Of a stretch of DNA of 64,000 bases, positions 1-9,361 are shown one piece after another. Source of the DNA: Pseudomonadota bacterium. GTDB lineage: Bacteria; Pseudomonadota; Alphaproteobacteria; Sphingomonadales; Govanellaceae. The stretch spans positions 225,896 through 289,895 of the forward strand of contig QEVO01000003.1 in NCBI GenBank assembly GCA_003577275.1, given 5' to 3'. The notes beneath the pieces were generated by a model that had not been told where the DNA came from, ran no database searches, and saw only the letters and a list, made by a program, of their open reading frames with translations. A program made the position numbers and the translations under genes. Within the stretch, counting starts at the first letter, position 1, and every line of letters starts with the position of its first letter.

Positions 1-204
1 GATGCCAGGATTTTCGATGATCAGGACCAAGATACTCACCTGGCCGGGGCGAAACCCTAAGTTGCCCACGGTCTGGAGGTAGTCGCGGCGCATATGGGAG
101 TGCGCGCGGCGTACCTGATAGCCGACAAGATTGCGCAGCTCTCCCAGCTTCAGCGTCTGGGCCGGGGTGGCGGCCGCCGTATTTATTTTAGGTTTCTTCT
201 CCAT
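1..204 (-). CDS. MarR-family transcriptional regulator (partial, N-terminal 68 residues)
   Basis: Only the first 68 codons lie in the window; the gene runs off the left edge. After a short Lys/Ala-rich lead, the sequence LGELRNLVGYQVRRAHSHM and then LGFRPGQVSIL match the first helices and the start of the winged-helix DNA-binding domain of MarR proteins. These are homodimeric repressors or activators that usually answer small aromatic or acidic ligands. The ATG at 204 is chosen because the family alignment begins right after it. The gene follows the transporter operon on the same strand, separated by 137 bp that carries its own promoter, so it can be transcribed alone. That promoter shares a sequence box with three other promoters of this region, which makes this protein the natural candidate regulator (inference). 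Family is fairly sure; ligand unknown. Confidence 0.75.
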   Translation of the reverse strand, partial: MEKKPKINTAAATPAQTLKLGELRNLVGYQVRRAHSHMRRDYLQTVGNLGFRPGQVSILVLIIENPGI

Positions 205-263
205 CAACCTTCATCCTTCGAGGAACATGAGAGCTTGCTGCGCGCAGGAATTCTCGGATATGG

Positions 264-291
264 ATTGTAATAAAAATCGTTTGCATTGCAA
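264..291 (-). promoter_or_regulatory. Promoter of the MarR gene with box TTGCAATGCAAACG over the -35
   Basis: Read on the minus strand, TTGCAA (286-291) is followed after 16 bp by TACAAT (264-269), a plausible sigma-70 promoter. The 14-bp stretch TTGCAATGCAAACG (278-291) covers the -35 and recurs in near-identical form at the TRAP operon promoter. Related versions occur at the TonB receptor and GRE operon promoters. It contains the perfect palindrome ATTGCAAT, so autoregulation by the MarR protein is plausible but inferred. Confidence 0.5.
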
Positions 292-341
292 TTAATTTAT
301 AATAGTTTTAAGGCACAGACCGGCTCTCCAAGGCGGGTGAT

Positions 342-1493
342 CTACGCGGTTACGACTACCTCATCGCCATCAATGGTGAAACGCGCCGACAACCCCTGGC
401 TCGACGTTGCCTCCTCGATATAGCGCACGACTTCCATGAATTTCGGATCGCTACGTGACAGGAGGCGAGGATTCGCCGTGGCGTCGATGAAAGCCGGCAG
501 AAACGATGTGCGGACGACGCCGCTCTTGTTGAGCCGGCACGTCACAACCATGGTTTTTTGTGAATCGGGCGGAAAATTATAATTGCTGGAAAAATCAACC
601 TTCCAGTCGGGATGCAGAACCTGGATCTCGCGAAAACCCTTGCTGTTGGCATGTTCCGGCGTCATCGGCAGGTCAACGGCGAAATTGCAGAGGCTGTAGA
701 AGATCGGCTTTCCTTTATAAACTTCGACGCCTTTTAGAATGTGGGCGTGGTGACCGAGGATCAGGTCCGCGCCGGCATCAATGGCGGCGTGCGCGACGAT
801 GCGTTGATAGTCGGCAATCACCGCTGGGATGAAATGAATCCCCCAGTGGATGGACATGATCACGACATCGGCGCTGCCTCGGGCGGTTTTGATATCCGCA
901 ACGAGCTGTTCAAGGTCGCCGTCATGGGGGAAGGTGTGGATGCGGCATGGTGTGCCCGGCTGATCGGGTTCGATTGGCTCATAATGCGTCCAGGCCCGCA
1001 TCGGCGCGCAGCCGGGCCGGTTCTCCTCGGCCCAGAAATTCATCGGCAGGATGGAAGAATAGGCGAGAAAAGCCACGCGAACCCCGTTTTTCTCGACAAT
1101 TCGCGGCTGCCGCGCTTCCGTTATGTTCTGCCCGACGCCAAGCACCGTAAGAGATTCCTCTTGAAGGGCATTAACGGTATCGGAAAAAGCTTCATGTCCC
1201 CAATCCATGCAATGATTGCCGGCAAAGGAGACGATGTTGAACCCCGCCTCCTTCAGCGCCGTCGCCGCCGCGCGCTGAAGGCGGGTGGTATGGCGCACTT
1301 GCGGCAGACGCACGCCGCGCTTGGAGATGTTCGCTTCCAGTTGACAGAAGGCGAAGTCCGCCTGGCGCAAGGTGGGCGCCACTTGCTGGAAGATGGAAAG
1401 CGGATCCGCCCGTTCCGGCAAGACATCGCCAACGGCATAAAAGAGGATATTGTTGTTCAGGTTGGCGGGCACGCGATTTCCTTTCTCATGCAT
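342..1493 (-). CDS. CapA-family (poly-gamma-glutamate capsule type) metallophosphatase-fold protein
   Basis: This 383-residue protein carries the CapA/PgsA fold. It has FYAVGDVLPE near the start, a LEANIS segment, SFAGNHCMDWG (the GNH metal-ligand motif), SIHWGIHF and LGHHAHILKGVEVY. The family belongs to the calcineurin-like metallophosphatase superfamily; members are known from polyglutamate synthesis, but many are found beside transporters without capsule genes. No capsule partners (CapB, CapC) are present here. The ATG at 1493 overlaps the stop of the upstream ATPase gene by 8 bp, so it is the last gene of the long transporter operon; a TTG at 1511 is also open but less likely. No signal peptide is apparent, so a cytoplasmic hydrolase acting on an imported amide or peptide is one possibility (inference). 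Confidence 0.75.
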   Translation of the reverse strand: MHEKGNRVPANLNNNILFYAVGDVLPERADPLSIFQQVAPTLRQADFAFCQLEANISKRGVRLPQVRHTTRLQRAAATALKEAGFNIVSFAGNHCMDWGHEAFSDTVNALQEESLTVLGVGQNITEARQPRIVEKNGVRVAFLAYSSILPMNFWAEENRPGCAPMRAWTHYEPIEPDQPGTPCRIHTFPHDGDLEQLVADIKTARGSADVVIMSIHWGIHFIPAVIADYQRIVAHAAIDAGADLILGHHAHILKGVEVYKGKPIFYSLCNFAVDLPMTPEHANSKGFREIQVLHPDWKVDFSSNYNFPPDSQKTMVVTCRLNKSGVVRTSFLPAFIDATANPRLLSRSDPKFMEVVRYIEEATSSQGLSARFTIDGDEVVVTA

Positions 1494-2460
1494 CAAACAA
1501 ATGGCAGGCAACGCTGCGGCCAGGCGACGCCGGTTTCAAGACGGGTGAGCTTTCCTTGCACCGCGGCATCGCCAGGGGGCAGCGGGGATGAAAACGGCAG
1601 CCGGTTGGCGGATTAAGCGGCGACGGCATTTCGCCTTGCAGCGCCTCCAAGCTATGCGGCGCATCTGGATCGCCGGGCAGCGTTGCCGAAAAGAGCGCTC
1701 TGGTATAAGGGTGAAGCGGTTCGGCGCAAAGCTCGTCCGAGCCGCCCTCTTCCACGACCACGCCCAGATACATGACGGCGATGCGGTTGCTCATGAAGCG
1801 GACCGTGGCAAGGTTGTGCGCCACAAACAGATAGCTCACTCCCATTCGCGCTTGAATATCGGATAGTAGATTAAGTATCTGCGCCTGGATGGATATGTCC
1901 TGCGACGACACGGGTTCATCAAGAATGATCACTCGCGGACGCGAAATAAGCGCTCGGGCAATGGCGATTCTTTGCCGTTGGCCGCCGCTGAATTCATGGG
2001 GGTATTTTTGAGCGTCAGAAGGGATAAGCCCGGTGGCGGTAAGCACATCCGCCACCCGCTCTGCAACTTCCGCCTTCTTTAGTTTTTGCGATACGGTGAG
2101 GGGCTCGGCGATAATCCTTCCAACCGTCATGCGCGGATCGAGCGAGGAATAAGGATTCTGGAACACCGGCTGCACGTTGCGGCGAAATCCTTGCCGCTCC
2201 TTGCGATCGAATGACGCTGTGTCGCGTCCTTCGAACATCACCGCCCCTTCCGTTGGCGTTTCAAGCTGCAATACGAGTCGGCCCAGGGTCGTTTTGCCGC
2301 ATCCCGATTCGCCCACCAGTCCCAGCGTCTCATTCGCTCCAAGCTGAATATCAACGCCGTCGACCGCTTTAAGGACGCTCACCGATGTCGCGCCAAGCAG
2401 AGGCTTGCGCAGCCTGAAGTGCTTCTTTAATCCACGAGTCTCGATGAGGGGAGATGTCAT
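1486..2460 (-). CDS. Dipeptide/oligopeptide ABC transporter ATP-binding protein (DppF/OppF type)
   Basis: A 324-residue ABC ATPase, the second of the two that energise Dpp/Opp-type importers. Visible motifs are Walker A GLVGESGCGKTTLGR, signature SGGQRQRIAIARAL, Walker B VIILDEPVSSQD and a switch His in FVAHNLATV. The C-terminal oligopeptide-transporter extension carries the cysteine motif GCRFHPRCP. The ATG at 2460 overlaps the stop of the preceding ATPase gene as ATGA, which supports this start over an upstream GTG at 2484. The loop after Walker B reads DEPVSSQD rather than the usual DEPTSALD, a small deviation. It works with the DppD-type partner, two permeases and the binding protein encoded immediately upstream. 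Confidence 0.9.
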   Translation of the reverse strand: MTSPLIETRGLKKHFRLRKPLLGATSVSVLKAVDGVDIQLGANETLGLVGESGCGKTTLGRLVLQLETPTEGAVMFEGRDTASFDRKERQGFRRNVQPVFQNPYSSLDPRMTVGRIIAEPLTVSQKLKKAEVAERVADVLTATGLIPSDAQKYPHEFSGGQRQRIAIARALISRPRVIILDEPVSSQDISIQAQILNLLSDIQARMGVSYLFVAHNLATVRFMSNRIAVMYLGVVVEEGGSDELCAEPLHPYTRALFSATLPGDPDAPHSLEALQGEMPSPLNPPTGCRFHPRCPLAMPRCKESSPVLKPASPGRSVACHLFDA

Positions 2461-3434
2461 GTTGCCTCCCGTGGATACCAGCACCTGATGTCATGGCCCG
2501 GTGAAATTATTTGCCGCTCCGGCATCTGCATGAAACAAGTCGACTGCGCCTGCGCGCAGCGCGGCGCGAATTTGCAGCCCGATGGCAAGTCGTTCAATCT
2601 CGGCGGCGCGCCGTCGATGGTTGGCAGGTGGCCACGCGGATGATCAAGCTTCGGCATGCTCGCCAACAGGGCCGCCGTGTACCAGTGACGCGGTCGGTGG
2701 AAAATCTCCCTCACCGGCGCGGTCTCGACGATGCTGCCCGCATACATGACGGCGACCCGGTCGCACATTCGCGCCACCACGCCAAAGTCATGAGTAATGA
2801 GGATCAAGGACATGCCGTGGGCGGCGCGCAGGTCCTTTAGAAGCTGGAGATACTGCGCCTGCAAGGTGACGTCGAGGGATGTGGTCGGCTCGTCGGCAAT
2901 GAGCAGTCGTGGCCGCGACGCCAGCGCGATGGCCCCAACGACGCGCTGGCGCATCCCGCCGCTGATCTGATGCGGGTAGCTGTCGACCCGGGTTTCAGGG
3001 GCGGCGATCCGCACCTGACGCAGCGCCTCGATGGCAGCGCTTCGGGCATTCTGCGCGCCGGTTTTTTTGTGGGCAAGGATGGCCTCTTCGATCTGCGCGC
3101 CCAGCGTGAATACCGGATTGAGTGAGGTCATCGGATCCTGCAGAATCATCGAAATCTCGCCGCCGCGTATCGATCGCATCTCGCGTTCGCTCAGCGTCAG
3201 AAGGTTGCGGCCTTCAAACAGAATCCGGCCCGCTATCAATGGATTTCGCGCAGCGGGCACAAGCCGCAGGATCGACAGGCCGAGCGTCGATTTCCCGGAG
3301 CCGGATTCGCCAACGATGCCCAGCGTCTCGTTCTCGTCGACATGGAGCGACACCTCGTCAATGGCGCGAAAGACCTGTCCTTGCGATCGGAAATAGGTCT
3401 TAAGATTTTCGACTTCCAGCAGTCTTTTCGCCAT
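2457..3434 (-). CDS. Dipeptide/oligopeptide ABC transporter ATP-binding protein (DppD/OppD type)
   Basis: A 325-residue ABC ATPase with Walker [17 protein letters not shown]-loop region [15 protein letters not shown], signature [15 protein letters not shown], Walker [15 protein letters not shown] and the C-terminal [10 protein letters not shown] cysteine motif of the oligopeptide subfamily. It pairs with the DppF-type protein downstream. The ATG at 3434 ([11 protein letters not shown]) is preferred; an in-frame TTG at 3464 would add ten residues without family support. It lies 40 bp after the permease gene and overlaps the next ATPase gene by 4 bp, which indicates translational coupling. Confidence 0.9.
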   Translation of the reverse strand: MAKRLLEVENLKTYFRSQGQVFRAIDEVSLHVDENETLGIVGESGSGKSTLGLSILRLVPAARNPLIAGRILFEGRNLLTLSEREMRSIRGGEISMILQDPMTSLNPVFTLGAQIEEAILAHKKTGAQNARSAAIEALRQVRIAAPETRVDSYPHQISGGMRQRVVGAIALASRPRLLIADEPTTSLDVTLQAQYLQLLKDLRAAHGMSLILITHDFGVVARMCDRVAVMYAGSIVETAPVREIFHRPRHWYTAALLASMPKLDHPRGHLPTIDGAPPRLNDLPSGCKFAPRCAQAQSTCFMQMPERQIISPGHDIRCWYPREAT

Positions 3435-3474
3435 GTCTTTGTCTCGTTTCCGAGGTGCGTTCAACAGTTCAAGC

Positions 3475-4326
3475 TCAATGGCCGCCCGGCCGTCGCGCCA
3501 GTTCCGGGTTCAAGGTTTCGGCAAGCGCGTCGCCCAGCATGTTCATGGCGAGCACGGTGACCAGGATCGCCAAACCGGGAATGACGCACAGCCAGGGTTC
3601 CGATACGATATAGGAGCGCCCTTCGGCGATCATCGATCCCCAAGCCGGAGTCGGCGGCGGCACACCGACGCCAAGAAAGCTTAAGGACGCCTCGATGATG
3701 ATCACGGTGCCGACTTGCAAGGTGGCAAGCACGATCAATGGTCCCGCCACGTTCGGCGCGATATGGCGGATCATGATGGCGATGGGGTGAAGGCCGGCGG
3801 TCCGCGCCAGATCGATGAACTCGCTGTTCTTGATTTTCAAGGTTTCGCTGCGCGCCATGCGCGCGAACTGCGACCATAACACCAGGCTGATGATGATGAC
3901 GATGTTGCCGAAGTCCGGCCCGAACACCACGCCGAAGAGGAGGGCGATGAGAATGATCGGCAAGGATAGCGCCAGATCGACAAGGCGCATCAACAACGCT
4001 TCCGTGAGGCCGCCGACATAGCCGGCCACGATGCCCAGCGCGGAGCCGATGGATCCGGCAATGAGCAGGGCGAGCGCCACCACCGAAAGGGAGATCTTGG
4101 CGCCATGGATGAGGCGGCTTAGGACATCGCGGCCCATGCGATCGGTGCCGAGAAGGTGCGCCATGTCGCCGTTCGCCTCCCAGGCCGGCGGCAGCAGCCG
4201 CGTCTCCAGCGATCCCGCCAGCGGATCGAAGGGGGCAAGCGCCGGCGCAAGCAGCGCGACGCACACCATGAAAAGCGATACCGCTCCCGGAATGACGATC
4301 GCTGGATTGCGAAACATGCTCAACAC
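3475..4326 (-). CDS. ABC transporter permease (DppC/OppC type)
   Basis: A 283-residue inner-membrane permease with an N-terminal membrane segment (AIVIPGAVSLFMVCVALLAP) and the Dpp/Opp C-type features LLGTDRMGRDVLSRLIHG and LSFLGVGVPPPTPAWG. The conserved cytoplasmic EAA-like loop reads FIDLARTAGLHPIAI. It forms the translocation pore with the DppB-type protein encoded just upstream. The GTG at 4326 has GGAG eight bases before it and is taken as start; ATG at 4317 is the alternative and shortens it by three residues. Central gene of the transporter operon. Confidence 0.88.
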   Translation of the reverse strand: MLSMFRNPAIVIPGAVSLFMVCVALLAPALAPFDPLAGSLETRLLPPAWEANGDMAHLLGTDRMGRDVLSRLIHGAKISLSVVALALLIAGSIGSALGIVAGYVGGLTEALLMRLVDLALSLPIILIALLFGVVFGPDFGNIVIIISLVLWSQFARMARSETLKIKNSEFIDLARTAGLHPIAIMIRHIAPNVAGPLIVLATLQVGTVIIIEASLSFLGVGVPPPTPAWGSMIAEGRSYIVSEPWLCVIPGLAILVTVLAMNMLGDALAETLNPELARRPGGH

Positions 4327-4353
4327 CCGTATTTCTCCGTCAATGCCATCCGA

Positions 4354-5283
4354 TCATCTCCGCCCATAGCGAATGCGGGGGTCGACCCAGGCATAAAGCA
4401 GATCGACCACCAGGTTGGCGCCAATAAATAGCGCCGTCATGAACAGGACCACCGCCTGAATAACGGGAAAATCGCGATTCAAAATCGCCTCGTAGGCCAA
4501 GCGTCCGATGCCCGGCCAGGCGAATACGGTTTCGATGACCACTGCGCCGGTGATCATGTTGGCAAAGAAGCTGCCCATGAAGGTTAGAACCGGAATCAGG
4601 CTGTTGCGCAGCGCGTGCTTCCAGATCACGACGGATTCAGGCAGTCCCTTGATGCGCGCCAGCTTGATGTACTCGGCATTGAGGATGTCAACCATGCTGG
4701 CGCGCACCAGCCGGGTCACCGCCGCAATGGTAAAGAGGCTCATGGTGGCGGCGGGCAAAACGAAGTGGGCGGCGGTTCCATAGCCGGACGTCGGCAGAAG
4801 GTGGAGCCTGACGCTGAATAAGTACATCAGCATGATGCCAAGCCAGAAGATCGGCACCGATTGGCCGATCAACGCCACCAAACGGGCGGCAAAATCCAGC
4901 GTCTTGCCGCGGTGGGTGGCGGCGACGACGCCCAATGGTACGCCGATCAGAAAGGAAATCAGCAGCGCCACGCCGGCCAATTGCAACGATGCGGGAAAGC
5001 GCTCGAGAATCAATTCGGCGGCGGGGCTTTGATCGCCCATGATCGAATTGCCAAGCTCGCCTTTAAAGACATTGACGATAAAGGCGCCGTACTGTTCCAC
5101 CAGGGGCTGATCAAGACCGAGTTCCCGCTCAACGCGCGCCTGGTCTTGCGGGGTGGAATAATCGCTGAGCAGCAGCGCCACCGGATCGCCCGTCATGCGG
5201 CCCAGCAGGAACACGACGACGCTCATCAAGAGAAGCGCGACCGCCATTTCGCCGAAGCGTTTTGAGATGAAGCTAAGCATCAT
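4354..5283 (-). CDS. ABC transporter permease (DppB/OppB type)
   Basis: A 309-residue permease with the N-terminal DppB pattern: one membrane helix, then DQARVERELGLDQPLVEQY in the periplasmic loop. It ends in the classic IETVFAWPGIGRLAYEAI and NRDFPVIQAVVL motifs; the EAA-type loop is YIKLARIKGLPESVV. The ATG at 5283 has GGAAAG nearby and matches family length; a GTG at 5313 would add ten residues of non-conserved sequence. It lies between the binding-protein gene and the DppC-type gene, in the usual A-B-C-D-F order. Confidence 0.88.
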   Translation of the reverse strand: MMLSFISKRFGEMAVALLLMSVVVFLLGRMTGDPVALLLSDYSTPQDQARVERELGLDQPLVEQYGAFIVNVFKGELGNSIMGDQSPAAELILERFPASLQLAGVALLISFLIGVPLGVVAATHRGKTLDFAARLVALIGQSVPIFWLGIMLMYLFSVRLHLLPTSGYGTAAHFVLPAATMSLFTIAAVTRLVRASMVDILNAEYIKLARIKGLPESVVIWKHALRNSLIPVLTFMGSFFANMITGAVVIETVFAWPGIGRLAYEAILNRDFPVIQAVVLFMTALFIGANLVVDLLYAWVDPRIRYGRR

Positions 5284-5319
5284 CGGCGTCTTTCCGGCAG
5301 GATGTGGCGGCACCGGCGG

Positions 5320-6924
5320 TCATGGCGCGCGCCCGTCGCTAAGGGTGATCTGATCGATATTGGTTACCTGATAGCGGATGAACGGCCAGCGGGCGATGCG
5401 CGGGCCTGACGCCCAAGGATCGTGGGCGATGACGATGAACACGGCGGCGGCCTCATCACGCAAGAATTGTCCCATGTCATGGATCAGCATGCGCCGGCGC
5501 GCCGGGTCCAGCTCCGTGCCGATCCTTTCCAGCCATTGGCCGGTTTGATCGTTGGCGTAGCTGGCAAAGACGCTGGCGGGTGAAAAGCCCGCCTGCAGGC
5601 CGGTCAAGGGGCTGGGGAAGGATAAGCCGCGATGCGTCCACACATAGTCGGTGGCGTTGCCGGTGGTGGACGCCGCCCGCAGCGAGTTCCAATCAACGGG
5701 CACGATGTTGACCTTGATGCCCACGGCTTGCCAGTAGAGGGCGACCGCTTCGGCGACGATCGGCAATTCGGCGCCCGGCACAGTGGTGAAGGTCTTCAGC
5801 GTGATATCAAAGCCATCGGGGTAGCCGGCTTCGGCGAGCAGCCGCCGCGCCTGATCGGGATCATAGGGATAGGTGGCGACATCCCGCCACTCGTCAGCCG
5901 GAAAATCCGAACTGGCGACCCGACCAAGGCCGTGGAAAATGTGCTTCAGGATCGCCTCTTTGTCGATTGCGTAATTGAGCGCCTGGCGAACCTTCTTCTT
6001 CGCCCAGGGGACTTTCGGATTGTAAAAGCCGGGCAGCGTCTCCACCAGCCCGCCCAGACGCACCACCGGCGACCAGGAATCCTTGAAGAGATGAATGCTG
6101 AGCCCGGCGCGCTTAACGGCGGAAAGAGAATCATAGTTGACGGGAGCCAAGTCCGCCTCGCCGGTATAGAGCATGGCGATCCGCGTCGCCTCCTCGGGTG
6201 CCGATTTGAAAACGATGGCGTCCATGGCAGGGCGGCCGATCCGCCAATGGGGTTTTGCGGCATCGGCCACCCGCAAGGTGATATTAAGGCCGCGCTTGCG
6301 TTCGGCCAGGGTGAACGGGCCGGTGCCGATGGGATGGGCATTGGCCTTCTGATCGCCGACGGTCTCAATATAGGTCTTCGAAACAATCGAAAGCTGATTG
6401 GCGTTGACGATATAGCCGCGAATGAATTCGATATCGGGCGTATTCAGCGTGATCGTCACTAGGTTTGGCGACGGCGTTGTGACGTCGCGGATCAGCTTGC
6501 GCAGCGATGAGGAAGGCCCGGCAATCGAGCGTGGCCCTATCATCCGTTCGACAGAGTATTTGACGTCCGCCGCGGTGACCTCGCCCCATCCTTCATGGAA
6601 AGCAATGCCCGGTCTGATCCAGAAGGTATAGCTTCGCCCATCCGCCGACATCTCCCACCGTTCGGCAAGACCGGGAACGAGCGCGTCCGTCACGGGGTCA
6701 AGATAAACCAGATACTCATAGATCGTATCCAGGTAGAATTTTCGATTGCCGCCGCCGTTCCAGGGCAGGAAGGTCTCGTTTTGCAGCGACGCCATGGCGA
6801 CCACGAGTTGGCGCCCATCCCGCGCGCCGGCGCTAAGGGAAGGTGAAGGCAAGCCAATCAGACCCATCAGCAAGATGAGCGCCGCCATCTTCAAGCGTCC
6901 GATTATGGCGGATGTCACAGCCAT
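5320..6924 (-). CDS. ABC transporter substrate-binding protein, family 5 (DppA/OppA type)
   Basis: A 534-residue periplasmic binding protein of the SBP_bac_5 family, which binds peptides, nickel chelates, glutathione or other amide-bearing ligands. The first 32 residues form a typical signal peptide (KMAALILLMGLIGLPSPSLSA). Family hallmarks are LVYLDPVTDALVPGLAERWE, FHEGWGEVTAADVKYSVERM, GTGPFTL and KKVRQALNYAIDKEAI. The ATG at 6924 overlaps the end of the MmgE/PrpD gene by 10 bp. No lipobox is seen. The ligand cannot be read from sequence; placing it downstream of a TRAP system in one operon is unusual. Confidence 0.9.
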   Translation of the reverse strand: MAVTSAIIGRLKMAALILLMGLIGLPSPSLSAGARDGRQLVVAMASLQNETFLPWNGGGNRKFYLDTIYEYLVYLDPVTDALVPGLAERWEMSADGRSYTFWIRPGIAFHEGWGEVTAADVKYSVERMIGPRSIAGPSSSLRKLIRDVTTPSPNLVTITLNTPDIEFIRGYIVNANQLSIVSKTYIETVGDQKANAHPIGTGPFTLAERKRGLNITLRVADAAKPHWRIGRPAMDAIVFKSAPEEATRIAMLYTGEADLAPVNYDSLSAVKRAGLSIHLFKDSWSPVVRLGGLVETLPGFYNPKVPWAKKKVRQALNYAIDKEAILKHIFHGLGRVASSDFPADEWRDVATYPYDPDQARRLLAEAGYPDGFDITLKTFTTVPGAELPIVAEAVALYWQAVGIKVNIVPVDWNSLRAASTTGNATDYVWTHRGLSFPSPLTGLQAGFSPASVFASYANDQTGQWLERIGTELDPARRRMLIHDMGQFLRDEAAAVFIVIAHDPWASGPRIARWPFIRYQVTNIDQITLSDGRAP

Positions 6925-8312
6925 CGCATCACGCCTTCCACGGAGCCGGCGTCATCAAGGGTCAGAATGGCCTGCGCCGTCTCGTCCAATTGATCATCGT
7001 GCAAAAAGGCGGCGGCATGGCGCGCGCAGTTCTTGAACTTGCGGATCAGCGCCGCCTCATCCAGCGGGTTCTTCAAGGATCCTTTGGGATGATCGATGCT
7101 TTTCCGGTAGACGTTTCCTCTTAAGGTGCGGATCTCCATGCTCCCGCGTAAGGCGGACGAGGGTTTGGCGTCTTCCTTCACGCGCCAGCGTACCTTACCA
7201 GCGATGGTCAGCACCTCGGGGTTGGCAAGCGCGCCGTCTACGAACAAATCCAGGTCCACGTGGCCATGGTGAAGCGCCGTGCCGATGACAAAGGGCAAAC
7301 TGAACTTGGCGTCGATGGCGGTCTGCGGTTGGCGTTTTTGCTCGGCCGGCTCGCACAGCATGCGATTGACCGGACTGACCTCGATGACGATGCCGTCAAT
7401 CATTTCCGCCGTCACGCCGGTTTCGGCGCGCAGCTGCAACGCGGCGTCGATATAACTATGCGTTCCCCGGCAGGCTGGCCAGGGCTTGAAGCTGACGTCC
7501 GCGCCATGGAAGGTATGGCCAAGGCCGGCCGTCAGGCGCTCCGGATCCCATTGGCCGCGGGCGTAAAGGGCGAACAGTCCGGCTTGGCCGTCAAACGGCC
7601 GGTCGAATCCCTTAACGCCCCGTGACGCCAGGAGCGCGGCGGTGACGCCGGCGCGGGCGGCGAAAGCGTCGCGCACGGCGCGCACCATGGAATGCGGGCT
7701 ATAGCGCAGTTCCATGCTGCAGGTTGCCTGGCACAGGGTGAGCGAATAGGCATCTAGCATCTGCGCCGGCGATAATCCCAGCAGGCGACCGGCGGCCGCC
7801 GTGGCGCCGAACGCGCCCAGAATGGCCGGCGTATACCAGCCGAACTCGGCGGGGTTGGCGACCAGCGCCAATCCTAGGCGGCAAACGAGATCGCTGCCGG
7901 TGGCCACGGCGGTAAGGAGATCGCGGCCCGACGCGCCCCCCAGCGCCTCCGCCATGGCCAGCGCCGCGGGAATGGTGGCGGCATTGGGATGGGTGAGCGA
8001 GGCATCGTGGGAATCTTCAAAATCAAGCGCATGAGCCATCGCGCCGTTGGCGAAGGCGGCGGCGGAGGCCGCAACCTTGACGTTGCCAAACCCGATGATG
8101 GTGCTTTGCGCCTTGCCGCCGTCGTCGCGGGCAAGGTCAACGAAGCCGCGGCAGCCTTCGCCGATGCCGCTGGCCCCCAGCGTGACGCCGATGGCGTCGA
8201 GGAGCGACAGCTTGGCCGCGCGCATTGCCGCCGCCGGCAACTGCTCGAAGCTGGTGGTGGCGGTATGCGCACTGATTTCCGCTGACAGGTTGGGCATCCG
8301 CTCCTTACTCAT
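6915..8312 (-). CDS. MmgE/PrpD family protein
   Basis: A 465-residue member of the MmgE/PrpD family. Known members include 2-methylcitrate dehydratase, cis-aconitate decarboxylase and iminodisuccinate epimerase, all acting on polycarboxylic acids or their amino analogues. Conserved stretches are LDAIGVTLGASG near residue 35, GAMAHALDFEDSHD, HPNAATIPAALAMAE, FHGADVSFKPWPACRGTH and DAKFSLPFVIGTAL. It sits between the TRAP binding-protein gene (ATGA overlap) and the ABC binding-protein gene, so its substrate is presumably imported by one of the two systems. The reaction cannot be assigned from sequence alone; methylcitrate cycle partners are absent from the window, so a housekeeping PrpD role is unlikely. 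Confidence 0.88.
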   Translation of the reverse strand: MSKERMPNLSAEISAHTATTSFEQLPAAAMRAAKLSLLDAIGVTLGASGIGEGCRGFVDLARDDGGKAQSTIIGFGNVKVAASAAAFANGAMAHALDFEDSHDASLTHPNAATIPAALAMAEALGGASGRDLLTAVATGSDLVCRLGLALVANPAEFGWYTPAILGAFGATAAAGRLLGLSPAQMLDAYSLTLCQATCSMELRYSPHSMVRAVRDAFAARAGVTAALLASRGVKGFDRPFDGQAGLFALYARGQWDPERLTAGLGHTFHGADVSFKPWPACRGTHSYIDAALQLRAETGVTAEMIDGIVIEVSPVNRMLCEPAEQKRQPQTAIDAKFSLPFVIGTALHHGHVDLDLFVDGALANPEVLTIAGKVRWRVKEDAKPSSALRGSMEIRTLRGNVYRKSIDHPKGSLKNPLDEAALIRKFKNCARHAAAFLHDDQLDETAQAILTLDDAGSVEGVMRWL

Positions 8313-9361
8313 GGCGTCGGCTCATCATACTGCGCAACGGAAGTGGAACTGGCCAACAAGAAATGTCGGATCTGCTCCATCAGCCGTTGATCCATGCGCC
8401 GCTGTCGCACCAGGTCGGATTGCAAGGCATGCATCTGCGTGCGTTCGCGGGCGATGTCCTCGGCCGTCGGGGTATAATAGACGATGCCGTTCTGCTGGTT
8501 GATCGCTTTTGCCTGGTCCTGCTTCTCGGCGGCCAGCGCGCGCCCCCATTCGACCACGGCCGCCCACCCCTGAACCAGCGCCGCTTGCTGATCGGCGTTC
8601 AGGCTGTTCCAGGTCTTTTGGCTCACCAGGGCAAGATAGGCGGCCCAGCCGTCATGGGTTTCAAAAGCATAGCTGATGCCGGTGTCCCACAATTTGCCGG
8701 CCCGAACGGTGTCGTCATAGCCCACCAGGCCATCGACCTGTCCCTGCGTCAGCGCAAGGGGCAGGTCGGCCCTGCCCATGGTGATGGGGTAAGCGCCCAA
8801 GGAGCGATAGCGGGCAATGGCCAAGGTGCCGCCCATGCCCAGTTTCAGGCCGGCGATATCGTCAAACGAGCGCACGGCGCGGCCGGTCGTAAACAGCGTC
8901 TCCGCCCCCGCCTCGATATGGGCGCCGAGCACCTTGACCCGCAACCGGCGCTCGATGCCGGCGTAAAGCTCAGTGCCCAGCGCGCCATCCAACACCCTGC
9001 GCACGTCCTCGCGGCTGGCGCCGGCGAACATCGGCAGGCCGAGGAGATCCGCATTGGGCTCGAACCTTGCCAACAGGTTCAAATTGGCGACGTAAAGGTC
9101 GAGGCTGCCGATGGCCAGCGCCTTTGGCGCGCCGGAATTGTCATAAAGCTGGGCGCTCGGGTATATCTCGACGGCAAGCGTTCCCTTTGACAAGGCCGCG
9201 ACTTCCTCGGCGAAGCGCTCGCTCAGGGAATATCGTATGTGAGACGCGGGAACTTCCAGGGAAAGCTTGAGCGTTCTGGCCTCTTGATGCTCCTGTCCGC
9301 AGCCGGTCAGCGCCAGCAGGGCGGCCATCAGGCACAGACGGAGGGTGCGCAGCGGTTTCAT
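8309..9361 (-). CDS. TRAP transporter substrate-binding lipoprotein (DctP family)
   Basis: A 350-residue DctP-type solute-binding protein. The N-terminus ends in a lipobox-like LALTGC with Cys21, so it is probably lipid-anchored rather than free. The fold is recognisable from RYSLSERFAEEVAALSKG, VEIYPSAQLYD, the FDDIAGLKLG segment and the C-terminal SLNADQQAALVQ. The arginine that most DctP proteins carry just after the GLK motif, where it grips the ligand carboxylate, is replaced here: residues 171-178 read GLKLGMGG. The ATG at 9361 overlaps the DctM stop as ATGA; the upstream TTG at 9388 is rejected. Confidence 0.85.
   Translation of the reverse strand: MKPLRTLRLCLMAALLALTGCGQEHQEARTLKLSLEVPASHIRYSLSERFAEEVAALSKGTLAVEIYPSAQLYDNSGAPKALAIGSLDLYVANLNLLARFEPNADLLGLPMFAGASREDVRRVLDGALGTELYAGIERRLRVKVLGAHIEAGAETLFTTGRAVRSFDDIAGLKLGMGGTLAIARYRSLGAYPITMGRADLPLALTQGQVDGLVGYDDTVRAGKLWDTGISYAFETHDGWAAYLALVSQKTWNSLNADQQAALVQGWAAVVEWGRALAAEKQDQAKAINQQNGIVYYTPTAEDIARERTQMHALQSDLVRQRRMDQRLMEQIRHFLLASSTSVAQYDEPTP

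Noticed and set aside
741..1616. Long plus-strand frame over the CapA-like gene
   Set aside because: Shadow of the conserved minus-strand gene; no family similarity.
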